From: Betaproteobacteria bacterium
GTDB lineage: Bacteria > Pseudomonadota > Gammaproteobacteria > Burkholderiales > Usitatibacteraceae
Assembly (NCBI GenBank): GCA_016720925.1
Contig: JADKJR010000003.1
Span: 186,001 to 250,000 of the forward strand
Direction of reading: 5' to 3'
Length of the DNA: 64,000 bases
Shown here in pieces: positions 30,381-39,172 of this stretch (its first letter is position 1; each line of letters starts with the position of its first letter). The notes under the pieces were generated by a model. It was not told the DNA's origin. It saw only the letters and a list, made by a program, of their open reading frames with translations, and ran no database searches. The position numbers and the translations under genes are program-made.

Positions 30381-30869
30381 TCATTCCTTCGTCTGCACAT
30401 CAAAGCGCAGATGATTGTTGTCGTTCTTCAACACCAGTTCCTGCGAGGCGTCCAGCGTCATGGTTGCACCGATGTAATCCGCCGCAAACGGCAGCTCGCG
30501 CCGGCCGCGATCCACCAGCACTGCCAGCTTGACGCTCGCCGGGCGGCCGAAATCGAATATTTCGTTAAGTGCCGCGCGCAGCGTGCGGCCCGTGTTCAGC
30601 ACGTCGTCCACCAGCAGGAGGTGACGTCCATTGATGTCGAACGGCATCTCCGTGGATTTCTTGGTTGGATGCAAGCCGATCTTGCTGAAATCGTCACGAT
30701 GCAAAGTCACGGCGAGCTTGCCCAGCGGCAACACCGTGCCGAGTTTGGCGTGCAGGCGCTCCGCCGCCCAAGCGCCGCCGGTATGGATGCCGATGATCGC
30801 GGTATCGGACGGGAGCGTGCCGATTTTCTCGGCCAGTGCGGTGATCAGTGGTTCAGCATCAAGCTGCAT
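30381..30869 (-). CDS. pyrR: PyrR, pyrimidine regulator / uracil phosphoribosyltransferase
   Basis: A protein of 162 residues with the PRPP-binding loop LLLVDDVLNTGRTLRAAL. The opening ALAEKIGTLPSDTAIIGIHTGG is typical of PyrR. In Gram-positives it binds pyr mRNA; in proteobacteria its regulatory role is less clear, and it may serve mainly as a phosphoribosyltransferase. I start at MQLDAEPLI, inside the end of ruvX (11-base overlap). The longer frame has 25 extra codons that overlap ruvX. Confidence 0.92.
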   Translation of the reverse strand: MQLDAEPLITALAEKIGTLPSDTAIIGIHTGGAWAAERLHAKLGTVLPLGKLAVTLHRDDFSKIGLHPTKKSTEMPFDINGRHLLLVDDVLNTGRTLRAALNEIFDFGRPASVKLAVLVDRGRRELPFAADYIGATMTLDASQELVLKNDNNHLRFDVQTKE

Positions 30870-31302
30870 GGCGGCTCGCTTCGTCCAGGTAGTTTTGCAA
30901 AATAATTTGCGCGGCGACAGCGTCAATGTGCTCTTTTTGCGCAATGCCCTTGATGCCGCGCTCGTTCAGCAACTGTTCCGCTGCCGAGGAGCTGAGGTAC
31001 TCATTCACATACTCGACCGGGAGCCGGAAGTTCTCTTTCAGGCGGTTGCCGAACTTGCGCGCAAGGTGCGCGATCGGATGAATCGACGCGTCGTCGGTTT
31101 CGTTGCCGTATGTCGCCTCGCCGATGACGAAACGCGACGGCCGCCATTCGGCGACCAGTTTGCCCACCGCCGCCAGTCGATCCTGATTCGATTCAACATG
31201 CAAGGTCGTCAGCGGCTGCGCTTGCGCGGTAACCGTATTGCCGACCGCAACGCCGATTCGTTTTTCGCCGAAATCGAACGCCATGACGATTTCCTCAGGC
31301 AT
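30859..31302 (-). CDS. ruvX: Holliday junction resolvase-like YqgF/RuvX
   Basis: A protein of 147 residues with an RNase H-like fold. MAFDFGEKRIGVAVGN carries the first catalytic aspartate, and RFVIGEATYGNE and VEYVNEYLSS supply the others. It takes part in 16S rRNA 5'-end maturation in E. coli. The start at 31302 overlaps the algH stop, so the two are coupled. algH-ruvX-pyrR-pyrB-pyrC' form one tightly packed run. Confidence 0.93.
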   Translation of the reverse strand: MPEEIVMAFDFGEKRIGVAVGNTVTAQAQPLTTLHVESNQDRLAAVGKLVAEWRPSRFVIGEATYGNETDDASIHPIAHLARKFGNRLKENFRLPVEYVNEYLSSSAAEQLLNERGIKGIAQKEHIDAVAAQIILQNYLDEASRHAA

Positions 31303-31855
31303 GGCCCGCCACATCCGACAGGTTTCCGTAGTTCAGTCCGAGCAATCCCATCGCCGCGTTCAGTCGCTCTTCCGCTGGCAGATCGAAAATCAGCCTGGCC
31401 TGCGCGGCCACCGTCAGCCAGCCGTTACGTTTGATTTCATCTTCAAGTTGTCCCGGCGCCCAGCCAGCATATCCCAGTGTCACCAGAATGCGGCCTGGAC
31501 CCGAGCCCACGGCCATGGCCTCAAGTATGTCCTTGGACGTCGTAAGCCCGGTATCGTCATCAATCTTCAGCGTGGAGCTCCAGTCGGCCAACGGTTGGTG
31601 CAGCACGAAGCCGCGGTCAATCAGCACCGGGCCGCCAAAATAGACGTTTTCGAGGCGCAGCGCCTCATCCTTCAATTCGATATTGACCTGCTCGAACAAG
31701 CTGCCCAGCGTGACATCGATGGGCTTGTTGACGACCAACCCAATCGCACCCTTTTCGGAGTGTTCGCAAATCAGGGTCAGGGTTTTGGAAAAATACGGGT
31801 CGGCCATGCTTGGCATGGCGATGAGGAAATGATTGGTAAGATTAATGCTGTCCAT
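31295..31855 (-). CDS. algH: YqgE/AlgH family protein (UPF0301)
   Basis: A protein of 186 residues with the family start LTNHFLIAMPSMADPYFSKTL. The blocks VYFGGPVLIDRGFVLH and SGPGRILVTLGYAGWAPGQLE are conserved in YqgE. It was first described as an alginate regulator; its biochemical role is not settled. First gene of the pyr run and divergent from phrB with only 38 bases between the starts, which must hold both promoters or overlap them. Confidence 0.93.
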   Translation of the reverse strand: MDSINLTNHFLIAMPSMADPYFSKTLTLICEHSEKGAIGLVVNKPIDVTLGSLFEQVNIELKDEALRLENVYFGGPVLIDRGFVLHQPLADWSSTLKIDDDTGLTTSKDILEAMAVGSGPGRILVTLGYAGWAPGQLEDEIKRNGWLTVAAQARLIFDLPAEERLNAAMGLLGLNYGNLSDVAGHA

Positions 31856-31893
31856 TCACTTGCGCATTCTACCTTCTTGCGCCATCCCTGACT

Positions 31894-33339
31894 ATGAAAA
31901 CTCTTGCCGGCCGTTCGGCGCTGTTCTGGTTTCGCCGCGATTTGCGCGCCGTCGACAACGCAGGGCTGTACCAAGCGCTGACCTCGGCGAAACGGGTCTA
32001 TTGCGTATTTGTATTCGATCGCGAAATTCTTGAAGCGTTGCCGACAAAGCGTGACCGGCGCGTCGAATTCATCTGGGAAAGCGTGGCCGAGCTGAAACAT
32101 TCGCTGCAGGCACTCGGCGGCGATCTGATCATTCGTCATGCCTTTGCCGATACCGCGATTCCCGAACTGGCACAACAACTGAAAGTCGATTGCGTTTTTA
32201 CCAACGCGGACTATGAGCCGCAGGCGATTGCGCGCGATGTCCGGGTGGGTGAATCCCTGGCGAAGAGCGGCATCGACTTTCAGCGTTGCAAGGACACGGT
32301 GATCTTCGAAAAGGATGAAGTCCTCACGCAAGCCGGCGGCACATACAGCGTATTTACGCCATACAAGAATGCGTGGCTCAAGAGGGTCAACGATGACTAC
32401 CTGAAGTCTTACCCGATTCTCGAATACGCCGGCAATTTCGTAACTCCCAAGATATCCGAACCGCCGCCAACGCTGGAATCGATCGGTTTCGAGGGCACCA
32501 ACCTGAAGGCACTGGGTATCAATACGGGCGAATCTGGTGCGCGCGCCTTGCTGGAAGATTTCGTCGAGCGCATCGACGACTACAAGGAAGCGCGCGACTT
32601 TCCCGCCGTGAAAGGTGTTTCGTACTTGTCAGTGCACAATCGCTTCGGCACTATTTCCATTCGCCAGCTCGCCTCGATTGCTTACGCGGAGACCCTGCGG
32701 AAAAAGAACATCGGCGCGGAAACCTGGTTATCGGAATTGATCTGGCGCGATTTCTATTTCCAGATTTTGTACCACCATCCGCATGTCGCACGATCCGCGT
32801 TCCGGGCCGAATATGACGCGATCAATTGGCCCAACGACGAGGCATTGTTTGCTGCCTGGTGCGAGGCCCGCACCGGCTATCCGATTATCGACGCGGCAAT
32901 GCGGCAATTGAACGACACCGGCTATATGCACAACCGCCTGCGGATGATCGTCGCCAGTTTCCTCACCAAGGATTTGCTGATCGACTGGCGCTGGGGCGAG
33001 AAGTACTTTGCGGACAACCTCAATGACTTCGACCTTTCCGCCAACAACGGCGGCTGGCAATGGGCCGCCTCCACCGGTTGCGATGCGCAACCCTACTTCC
33101 GCATCTTCAATCCGGTGACGCAGTCGGAGCGCTTTGATCCGAAGGGTAAATTCATTCGCAAATATCTGCCGGTGTTGAAAGATATGCCCGACAAGTTCAT
33201 TCATGCGCCCTGGTCCTTGCCGCCACTCGAACAGCAGGCGCGCGGCATCGCGATCGGCAAGGACTATCCGGGACCCGTGGTTGATCACGCCGTGCAGCGC
33301 GAGAAAGCGCTGGCGTTGTACAAATCCGTAAAGGGCTAA
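31894..33339 (+). CDS. phrB: Deoxyribodipyrimidine photolyase (class I CPD)
   Basis: Light-driven repair of UV pyrimidine dimers, 481 residues. The N-terminal antenna domain starts LFWFRRDLRAVDNAGLYQAL. The FAD domain contains WLSELIWRDFYFQILYHHP, the dimer-binding NDTGYMHNRLRMIVASFL and the electron-transfer region DWRWGEKYFADNLNDFDLS. FNPVTQSERFDPKGKFIRKY is the C-terminal signature. The antenna chromophore cannot be told. Divergent from algH. Confidence 0.96.
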   Translation: MKTLAGRSALFWFRRDLRAVDNAGLYQALTSAKRVYCVFVFDREILEALPTKRDRRVEFIWESVAELKHSLQALGGDLIIRHAFADTAIPELAQQLKVDCVFTNADYEPQAIARDVRVGESLAKSGIDFQRCKDTVIFEKDEVLTQAGGTYSVFTPYKNAWLKRVNDDYLKSYPILEYAGNFVTPKISEPPPTLESIGFEGTNLKALGINTGESGARALLEDFVERIDDYKEARDFPAVKGVSYLSVHNRFGTISIRQLASIAYAETLRKKNIGAETWLSELIWRDFYFQILYHHPHVARSAFRAEYDAINWPNDEALFAAWCEARTGYPIIDAAMRQLNDTGYMHNRLRMIVASFLTKDLLIDWRWGEKYFADNLNDFDLSANNGGWQWAASTGCDAQPYFRIFNPVTQSERFDPKGKFIRKYLPVLKDMPDKFIHAPWSLPPLEQQARGIAIGKDYPGPVVDHAVQREKALALYKSVKG

Positions 33340-33347
33340 AGACGGCC

Positions 33348-33412
33348 AAACACAAGCACTGAAGCGGCTTGCGGCGGCAAAACAGCCTGGGACGCGCGTC
33401 CGTGCTAGAGTT
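33348..33412. repeat. Palindromic intergenic repeat R5 (degenerate)
   Basis: Begins AAACACAAGCACTGAAGCGG and ends CGTCCGTGCTAGAGTT, with centre GGCAAAACAG. Pairing is poorer than in other copies. It lies between phrB and yajD on the same strand and is read as part of a false N-terminal extension of yajD. Confidence 0.7.
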
Positions 33413-33455
33413 CCACAAACAGGCGCAAGCCCCTGCGCCCGCAGATGAGGCCCTT

Positions 33456-33821
33456 ATGGCACAAGCGAATGACCGGTTGGACCAGGTAGTCCTTGACGCG
33501 CGACGCAACGCCGAAAAACGCGCGGCGGGATATCGAGACCAGGCACTCAAGCTGTTTCCTTGGGTGTGTGGCGGATGTGCACGCACGTTTTCGCATAGCA
33601 ATCTCCAGCAACTGGAAGTGCACCACAAGAACAGCAACCACGATGACAACCCGCCGGACGGCAGCAATTGGGAACTCCTCTGCACCTATTGCCACGAGCA
33701 TGAGCATTCGAAGGTAAAGGATATGCTCGGACGCACGGACAGCGGCAACGCACCAGCCGCGTCCACGTTCAATCCCTTCGCGGACTTGAAGGCGATGATG
33801 GAATCAAAGAAACGACGCTGA
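33456..33821 (+). CDS. yajD: YajD-type HNH nuclease
   Basis: A protein of 121 residues. The HNH domain has CGGCARTF (first zinc pair), LEVHHKNSNHDDNPPDGSN (the His-Asn core) and LLCTYCHEHEHSK (second pair). FNPFADLKAMMESK is the conserved C-terminus of E. coli YajD. The cellular substrate is unknown. I start at 33456, where GAGG stands six bases upstream. The open frame starts at 33369 inside repeat R5 and does not match the family. Confidence 0.88.
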   Translation: MAQANDRLDQVVLDARRNAEKRAAGYRDQALKLFPWVCGGCARTFSHSNLQQLEVHHKNSNHDDNPPDGSNWELLCTYCHEHEHSKVKDMLGRTDSGNAPAASTFNPFADLKAMMESKKRR

Positions 33822-33987
33822 GCGGCATGCAAGGCGCACGTCTTGATGGGGTTTGCCAAGAACGAAATTCGAAAAAAATACTCGGTATGTCGTAGCGGGA
33901 CAAAAAGCGGTGTTGGCCAGACACGCCCTCGGTATAGTGCATTGACTGAGACTGTTGGATTTCATCCACTTCAACCGGGATAAACGC

Positions 33988-35754
33988 ATGCGCCTGCCCA
34001 ATCTGTTTGCCTCGTCGCGTGGCCGCCTGGCTGCGTTTTTTCTTCTCTACATAACCGAGGGGATCCCGCTGGGCTTTGCCGCCACGGCGGTGGCCACCCA
34101 GTTGCGCCGCCAGGGCGTGGGGCCGGCCGAGATTGGCGCGTTCGTCGGGATGTTCTACTTGCCCTGGGCATTCAAGTGGGCGTTCGGTCCATTCGTGGAC
34201 GTTTTTTCATCGGAACGGCTGGGCCGGCGTCGTGGCTGGATTCTGGCAATGCAGATCCTGATGGTGATCACGCTGTTGTCGACCATGCTGCTGAAGCTGC
34301 CCGAGCAATTGGGCCTGTTCACCATCATCCTGCTGGTGCACAACACGTTTGCCGCGACACAGGACGTGGCAATCGATGCGCTGGCAGTCAACACCTTGGC
34401 CGAGAACGAGCGGGCCACGGCGAGCGGGATGATGTTTGCCGGCGCAAACATCGGCCAGATGGTGGGCGGGGCAGGCTCATTGTTCCTCGCCGCTTATTTG
34501 GATTTTCAGGCCACGTTCATTTTTGTCTCGGCCGCGATTATGTTGGTGACGGTGTTTGTCGTGCTGCCGATGAAAGAGTTACCCAGTGCGGCGCGGATTA
34601 AGACCGAATTTAACGTTGGAGGCTCGGCGCTTCGCGCGGCCGGACGAGAAATGCGCAAATTCGCGGTCGACGCCTTTCGCTCTTTCCTGGGTACTCGTGG
34701 CGCATTCGCGGGTTTGTTCATGGCCTTGTTGCCGCCAGGCGCAATCTGCATGGGCCTCGCGTTGCAGAGCAATCTTGCCGTGGAGTTGGGCATGAACGAC
34801 GATCAGGTCGCGTGGCTGAATCTGTGGAGCACTATCCTCGCGGCAACGGGCTGCGTCGTCGGTGGCCGCATCTCCGACAAGGTGGATCGCCGCGCGGCGC
34901 TTAGTGTCTACATCAGCCTGATGAGCGTGCCGGTACTGGCGATGATGGGCTTCCTGTTGCATTACGACTGGATCATGCCGGTGGCAACGGGTGCGACGCG
35001 CCCCGACGTGCCGCAGATGTTGCTGCTGGCCTTCTGGGTCACCACGCTTTCCTACTCGGTGTTCCAGGGGTTGATGTACAGCACCACCACGGCCGTTTAC
35101 ATGGATGTCACCAACCCGGTCGTCGCCGCCACGCAGTTCACGGCATACATGGCGTTGGCGAACCTGGCAATTTCCTACAGCGCGACCTGGCAGGGCATCG
35201 CCATTGAAGCCTGGGGCTATCCGAAGACAATGTTGATCGACGCCTTTTTTGGATTGATGTTCCTGGCTGTGTTGCCCTTTACGCGCAAGCGCGCTGGCGA
35301 TGCGGGCGGGTTCGTCGATGCGTTCGGCCCTGATCGCGCCCGGGCATTGGCACGGGGCCTGGCGCTCATGTGCCTGATCTGGCTGCCGCTGCATTTCGCG
35401 CAGGACCGGCTCGGTGCCGCGCTGCCGATTGCCAACACCTTTTTCACGCTGGTTTTCATCGCCTCGGCACTTTTCCTGCTCGCCGGGAGCGTGGTATTGG
35501 GGGCATCGTCCCCTCAATTGGCCCGCGTTGGCACACGCTTCGCACCCCTGTTGCTGGTGATGCTCAGCCGCAGCTATCTGGATAAGCTGTCGGGCTGGCT
35601 GGCACCAATCATCACCAAAGAAAGTCTTGTGCAGTGGATGGACTTCGCCTATTACGGGCTACCTTTCATTGCCGCGGTTCTGCTCTGGCAACTCGCCAGC
35701 AAGTCCTGGGCCGAGCTATACCCGGTCGAAGCCGTGGGTTTTGCGGCGACATGA
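33988..35754 (+). CDS. AmpG-like MFS permease
   Basis: Major-facilitator permease of about 588 residues and at least 12-14 membrane helices. The opening LLYITEGIPLGFAATAVATQ and YLPWAFKWAFGPFVDVF are the AmpG-type N-terminal signature. AmpG brings anhydromuropeptides from the periplasm back for cell-wall recycling and beta-lactamase induction. Whether this copy is the true AmpG or a paralogue cannot be decided. The longer frame begins at a TTG (33955); I prefer the ATG at 33988. Confidence 0.85.
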   Translation: MRLPNLFASSRGRLAAFFLLYITEGIPLGFAATAVATQLRRQGVGPAEIGAFVGMFYLPWAFKWAFGPFVDVFSSERLGRRRGWILAMQILMVITLLSTMLLKLPEQLGLFTIILLVHNTFAATQDVAIDALAVNTLAENERATASGMMFAGANIGQMVGGAGSLFLAAYLDFQATFIFVSAAIMLVTVFVVLPMKELPSAARIKTEFNVGGSALRAAGREMRKFAVDAFRSFLGTRGAFAGLFMALLPPGAICMGLALQSNLAVELGMNDDQVAWLNLWSTILAATGCVVGGRISDKVDRRAALSVYISLMSVPVLAMMGFLLHYDWIMPVATGATRPDVPQMLLLAFWVTTLSYSVFQGLMYSTTTAVYMDVTNPVVAATQFTAYMALANLAISYSATWQGIAIEAWGYPKTMLIDAFFGLMFLAVLPFTRKRAGDAGGFVDAFGPDRARALARGLALMCLIWLPLHFAQDRLGAALPIANTFFTLVFIASALFLLAGSVVLGASSPQLARVGTRFAPLLLVMLSRSYLDKLSGWLAPIITKESLVQWMDFAYYGLPFIAAVLLWQLASKSWAELYPVEAVGFAAT

Positions 35755-36003
35755 GCGGAAAACAAAAGGGCGAATGAAAATCTGCCAATACGGGAAGGCC
35801 GGGGACTGTTGTGGGTTGATAGCGGGCTTGCAATTGACAGTCTGGGCCTTCAACCAAAATCGGTCCTTAAGTTTTCTCCAAAGCAGACAGTCAGACACGA
35901 TATTTAAGACTGCCTGATGCGGAACTTTCCCTGACGGAAAATTGCGGGGAGGTTTCAAAACCGGTGACGGTAGATCGTCAAATGTTTCGCGGCGGGCAAC
36001 GTC

Positions 36004-36419
36004 ATGACTGCATTGGTCGCGCATCCTGGAACTGGATCGACACCGGTCCAACATTGCTGCTCGACAGGCACCGTGAGCGCCGTCGATACCGCTTCCGGCA
36101 CCATCGCCAGCGTGCTCGCGATTCCTGGCGGCAGCGAAATAGTGGCTACGCTTCCAGGCGTGCCAGATAAGCGGCGTGTAACGGTATCACTGACGAACGT
36201 CAATGGTGCAGGCGTCAATGCCACAGCAACGATCGGTTTCCTGGCGGGAGATGTGTACAGCACGGGCGTTGTCTATGCCAGTGACATTGCGAGTGTCAAG
36301 GCGCGATCACTGCAATCCGCGAATACGGACAATTCAAATTCGACCTCGATACCTCGGGCACGATCAATGCTACCGACGTTTCCGCGGCAAAGGCGCGGTC
36401 GGGGCGGGTGCTGCCTTGA
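36004..36419 (+). pseudogene. Remnant of a secreted dockerin-type protein
   Basis: C-terminal pieces of an exported protein. A beta-sandwich end reads GVPDKRRVTVSLTNVNGAG. The dockerin-like repeat GDVYSTGVVYASDIASVKA follows in the same frame. After a one-base shift near 36335 the second calcium-type repeat appears as FKFDLDTSGTINATDVSAAK, ending ARSGRVLP at a TGA. The 5' part of the gene is gone. The 249 bases before it (35755-36003) hold nothing I can recognise. Not a working gene. Confidence 0.65.
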
Positions 36420-36444
36420 GGGCTCTGGAAGGCCGGTTCCTGCG

Positions 36445-37188
36445 TCAGGTGGCCTTTCGGCTACAGGTAAAAAAGCCGTTAAGTGTCAGTCGCCCGGCGC
36501 GCGGATCGTCGTTCAATTTTTCCGGCGCGCGGATGTCGCCGCTGTGAAAAATACTGCCATCGTAGAAAATCATCCGGTTCCATTGGGCGGGCACGGTGCC
36601 GGCCAATTCGAAGTAGTCGTTCGACGCGCAAAAATAGCCCGGCTCGATCGAATACTTCCTGGCGAAAGACGCGCGGTCGAGGGTCTTGGCATCGTGAACA
36701 AGCCGTTCGGTTTCTTCAGCGGATTTCCTGGGCATGTAAAAGCTGGTGCCGCCCAGCGAACTGTCATGGAAAAGATAGAGTACCGACGCGGCGATGCATT
36801 GGCCGGGTTCGACGCGCTGATTGTCGCGGTGGCAAATCGACTGAACGGGTTGAAGCTGGTCCGGCGTCAGCGTCACCATCGACAGCCGGCAGTACCGTTG
36901 CAGCGTACGGCGGCCATTGAGCGGCCGGCGAATGTATCGCGAAAAAAACGCTTCCAGCCGGTCGGTGAAATCGGCGGGCATGGGGAGTTCAATGCCGGGG
37001 TAGGCATATTGCGACGTTCCGAATTCATCGCGATGGGCGCAAGCAAACTGAACCAGCGCCTCCGGATTCACCAGCGCATCATCGACGATCAGGCAGGAGT
37101 GGTCGGCGGTGAGCCGCACTTCCTGAATCGATGGACGAGGGTTGAAGATGGCGATGTCGCTATTCACGTCGGCAGGAGACTGGCTCAT
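36445..37188 (-). CDS. DUF6445 family protein, possible 2-oxoglutarate/iron oxygenase fold
   Basis: A protein of 247 residues. The pair CHRDNQ (His-x-Asp) and FHSGDI (distal His) followed by RLTLNGFFTC has the layout of a double-stranded beta-helix Fe(II)/2-oxoglutarate oxygenase. Domains of this type annotated DUF6445 occur next to tryptophan halogenases and TonB receptors, but no such gene is here. Function unknown. It stands alone between the dockerin relic and repeat R6. Confidence 0.75.
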   Translation of the reverse strand: MSQSPADVNSDIAIFNPRPSIQEVRLTADHSCLIVDDALVNPEALVQFACAHRDEFGTSQYAYPGIELPMPADFTDRLEAFFSRYIRRPLNGRRTLQRYCRLSMVTLTPDQLQPVQSICHRDNQRVEPGQCIAASVLYLFHDSSLGGTSFYMPRKSAEETERLVHDAKTLDRASFARKYSIEPGYFCASNDYFELAGTVPAQWNRMIFYDGSIFHSGDIRAPEKLNDDPRAGRLTLNGFFTCSRKAT

Positions 37189-37367
37189 TCAGAAATCATA
37201 GCAAGGATTCCGCCGTCGCCGAGCGAGCGAACGAGTTGCGCCATGGAAGTACACGCACTGATGGCCAGACTGCGCGAGTTCCGTTTGGCGGAACGTCATG
37301 ACCGCAAAGCACCGTCATTCCTGCATCAGGCGGGAATGACGTCTCATGCGAGGCTCGGCAGAAGACA

Positions 37368-37433
37368 ATACACTAGCATACACGGGCTTCCTGGCGGCAT
37401 TTTGTCCGGGAAGCCTCGCCAGTGCTAGTGTTT
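37368..37433. repeat. Palindromic intergenic repeat R6
   Basis: Ends ACACTAGCA and TGCTAGTGTTT pair well; inside, GGGCTTCCTGG pairs with CCGGGAAGCC around CATTTTGT. It lies just past the fnr stop codon on the minus strand. Its outer stem (CACTAG/CTAGTG) differs from other copies but pairs. Confidence 0.88.
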
Positions 37434-37450
37434 GCGTGGCGCGCTGCGGA

Positions 37451-38200
37451 TCAGGTCGCGTGCCCGAGCTGCGATTCCAGCGCGGGAATGTCGCGGATCA
37501 GCACGCTTTTACCGTGCACGGTGATCCACTTTTTTGCCTGGAAATACGAAAGGGTGCGGCTGACGGTTTCAAACGTGAGGCCGAGATAATTGCCAATTTC
37601 CTTGCGGCTCATGAAGAGCACAAATTCGTTCTTTGAATAACCACGCTCTTCCCAGCGCCCGGAAATATCCAGCAGAAATATGGCCACCAGCTGCTTGGCG
37701 GATAGCGTGCCGACGGCGGCGGCGTGTGTTTCGACGCGTGAAATTTCGCGCGAGAGTAATTGCCGCACGTGCGTGGATTCGGCCGGGTGCTCAAGCAACT
37801 TGTCGAACTTTTCGATTGGAATCACGCAGACTTCGCAGCCATTCAACGCGATGGCATCGGTGGTATGCGCACCCTTGCCCAGGCCATCAAATCCCAGTAC
37901 GTCGCCCATCGCGTGAAATCCGACGATCTTGCTTTGTCCATCCGGCAACGGCATGCTCGTCTTGAGGAACCCGGCCTTGACCGAATAGATGCCGGCCTGC
38001 GGATCGCCGGCGCGATACAGGAATTCGCCGCGCGCGAGTTGGGTGCGCTTTTCACGAACCAATGGAAAAAGCGTTCGAAATGCCGCCGGTAACGCGTGCG
38101 GAAAGCAGAGCTTGCCCAGTTCACACTGGGAACATGCCGCCAGTTGCGGTGTTGGCTCGATGTCGAGGATCTTGATTGCTTTATTAGGCACTTGAACCAT
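37451..38200 (-). CDS. fnr: FNR-type oxygen-sensing transcription regulator
   Basis: A Crp/Fnr-family regulator of 249 residues. Cysteines 23, 26 and 32 (CSQCELGKLC) with Cys122 (LNGCEVC) can hold the oxygen-labile [4Fe-4S] cluster, and Cys122 has the same number as in E. coli FNR. The recognition helix EIGNYLGLTFETVSR contains the E..SR pattern that reads TTGAT half-sites. It should switch on anaerobic genes, fitting ubiTUV and nrdDG next door. I start at 38200, which gives the usual spacing before the first cysteine. A start at 38230 is possible. Confidence 0.93.
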   Translation of the reverse strand: MVQVPNKAIKILDIEPTPQLAACSQCELGKLCFPHALPAAFRTLFPLVREKRTQLARGEFLYRAGDPQAGIYSVKAGFLKTSMPLPDGQSKIVGFHAMGDVLGFDGLGKGAHTTDAIALNGCEVCVIPIEKFDKLLEHPAESTHVRQLLSREISRVETHAAAVGTLSAKQLVAIFLLDISGRWEERGYSKNEFVLFMSRKEIGNYLGLTFETVSRTLSYFQAKKWITVHGKSVLIRDIPALESQLGHAT

Positions 38201-38650
38201 CCTTGCGCGAAATCGCGCGAATCGAAACATGGTGAAAAGCCTGGATTGAAAGACAGATCACCCGGAAAACCCCTGAACAAAGAATGCAGCGAACTGATTC
38301 CCGAGTACGTAGCCGTCGTAACGGGCATCGAAACGCTGATTCCAATAATTGATCAATTGCCCATGCGGGACAGGAAAGTCCGAGTCGATGCCAAAAGAGC
38401 GGCACCGCCCTCAATCTGCCCACTATCAACGTCCATCATCAATGGTCGCGGCACGCGCGGTTTTGACATGGATCAACGGAGTAACGGGATTTAGGGGTTT
38501 GTTGGCCTTTTCGTAGGGGGAATTACGAAAGAACGACAACAAACGCAAGGAAACACGCGGCGTCAGGCAAGCGGGCGCATCCCCATGCTTATGGTCAGCG
38601 TGTCATCAAGGGTCCACGGCGAACGTGGCGGGCGAAGAAAAGCAGGGGAT
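38201..38650. other. Gap between ubiT and fnr, no gene seen
   Basis: About 450 bases with no coding sequence that matches a family on either strand. It must hold the fnr promoter. TTGATCAATTG near 38346-38356 resembles an FNR half-site, but I do not see a full site. Confidence 0.5.
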
Positions 38651-39172
38651 TTACGCGCTTCCCGACCGGCCATTGAGGCCGCGTCGCGCGCGAAACGACC
38701 TTGCGCGATCCATGCCGCGGTGCAGGAAACGAATCAGCTTGCGCGTCTTCACCGCCGGCAACGCGTCCAGCGTGTTCTTGATGAGCAACGCGAGTTCGGT
38801 GTCGCCTTCGACGACGACGCGCCGGTCGAAATAAAGCGTGTCCGCGTCTTCATCGCCGGAGGCGAGCAACGCGAAATCGCGTGCGGTTGCCGTAATGCTG
38901 AGGTCGATGGCCGCCTGCTGTGGCAACGGCGCAAAGCGATCGGGCGTGACACCGAACCGGAAACGCACGCCCCAGTCCGATACCGCAATCTCGACGTGCC
39001 GTCCGATCAACTGCAGATAAACATCAGCCGGCAAATCGCGACGCAGCACCATGTTCAGGCCGGCCGCGAACATGGCTGAGCCGGGATGCGGCAATCGGCG
39101 GGCCAGGCGGCTCAAGGGTCGCGTGAATGGGGGCAACGCCGTTGGTGGCAATGACGCACTTTGATTCATCAT
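38651..39172 (-). CDS. ubiT: UbiT, SCP2-domain factor for oxygen-independent ubiquinone synthesis
   Basis: A protein of 173 residues with an SCP2 sterol-carrier fold (LQLIGRHVEIAVSDWGVRFRF; LLASGDEDADTLYFDRRVVV). UbiT binds the hydrophobic ubiquinone intermediates in the anaerobic pathway and works with UbiU and UbiV. GDTELALLIKNTLDALP is the conserved C-terminal helix. The start overlaps the ubiV stop (ATGA), so the genes are coupled. Confidence 0.9.
   Translation of the reverse strand: MMNQSASLPPTALPPFTRPLSRLARRLPHPGSAMFAAGLNMVLRRDLPADVYLQLIGRHVEIAVSDWGVRFRFGVTPDRFAPLPQQAAIDLSITATARDFALLASGDEDADTLYFDRRVVVEGDTELALLIKNTLDALPAVKTRKLIRFLHRGMDRARSFRARRGLNGRSGSA

Noticed and set aside
36004..37428. 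A single 474-codon frame on the plus strand
   Set aside because: Only the first quarter is meaningful (dockerin relic); the rest is the antisense of the DUF6445 gene.
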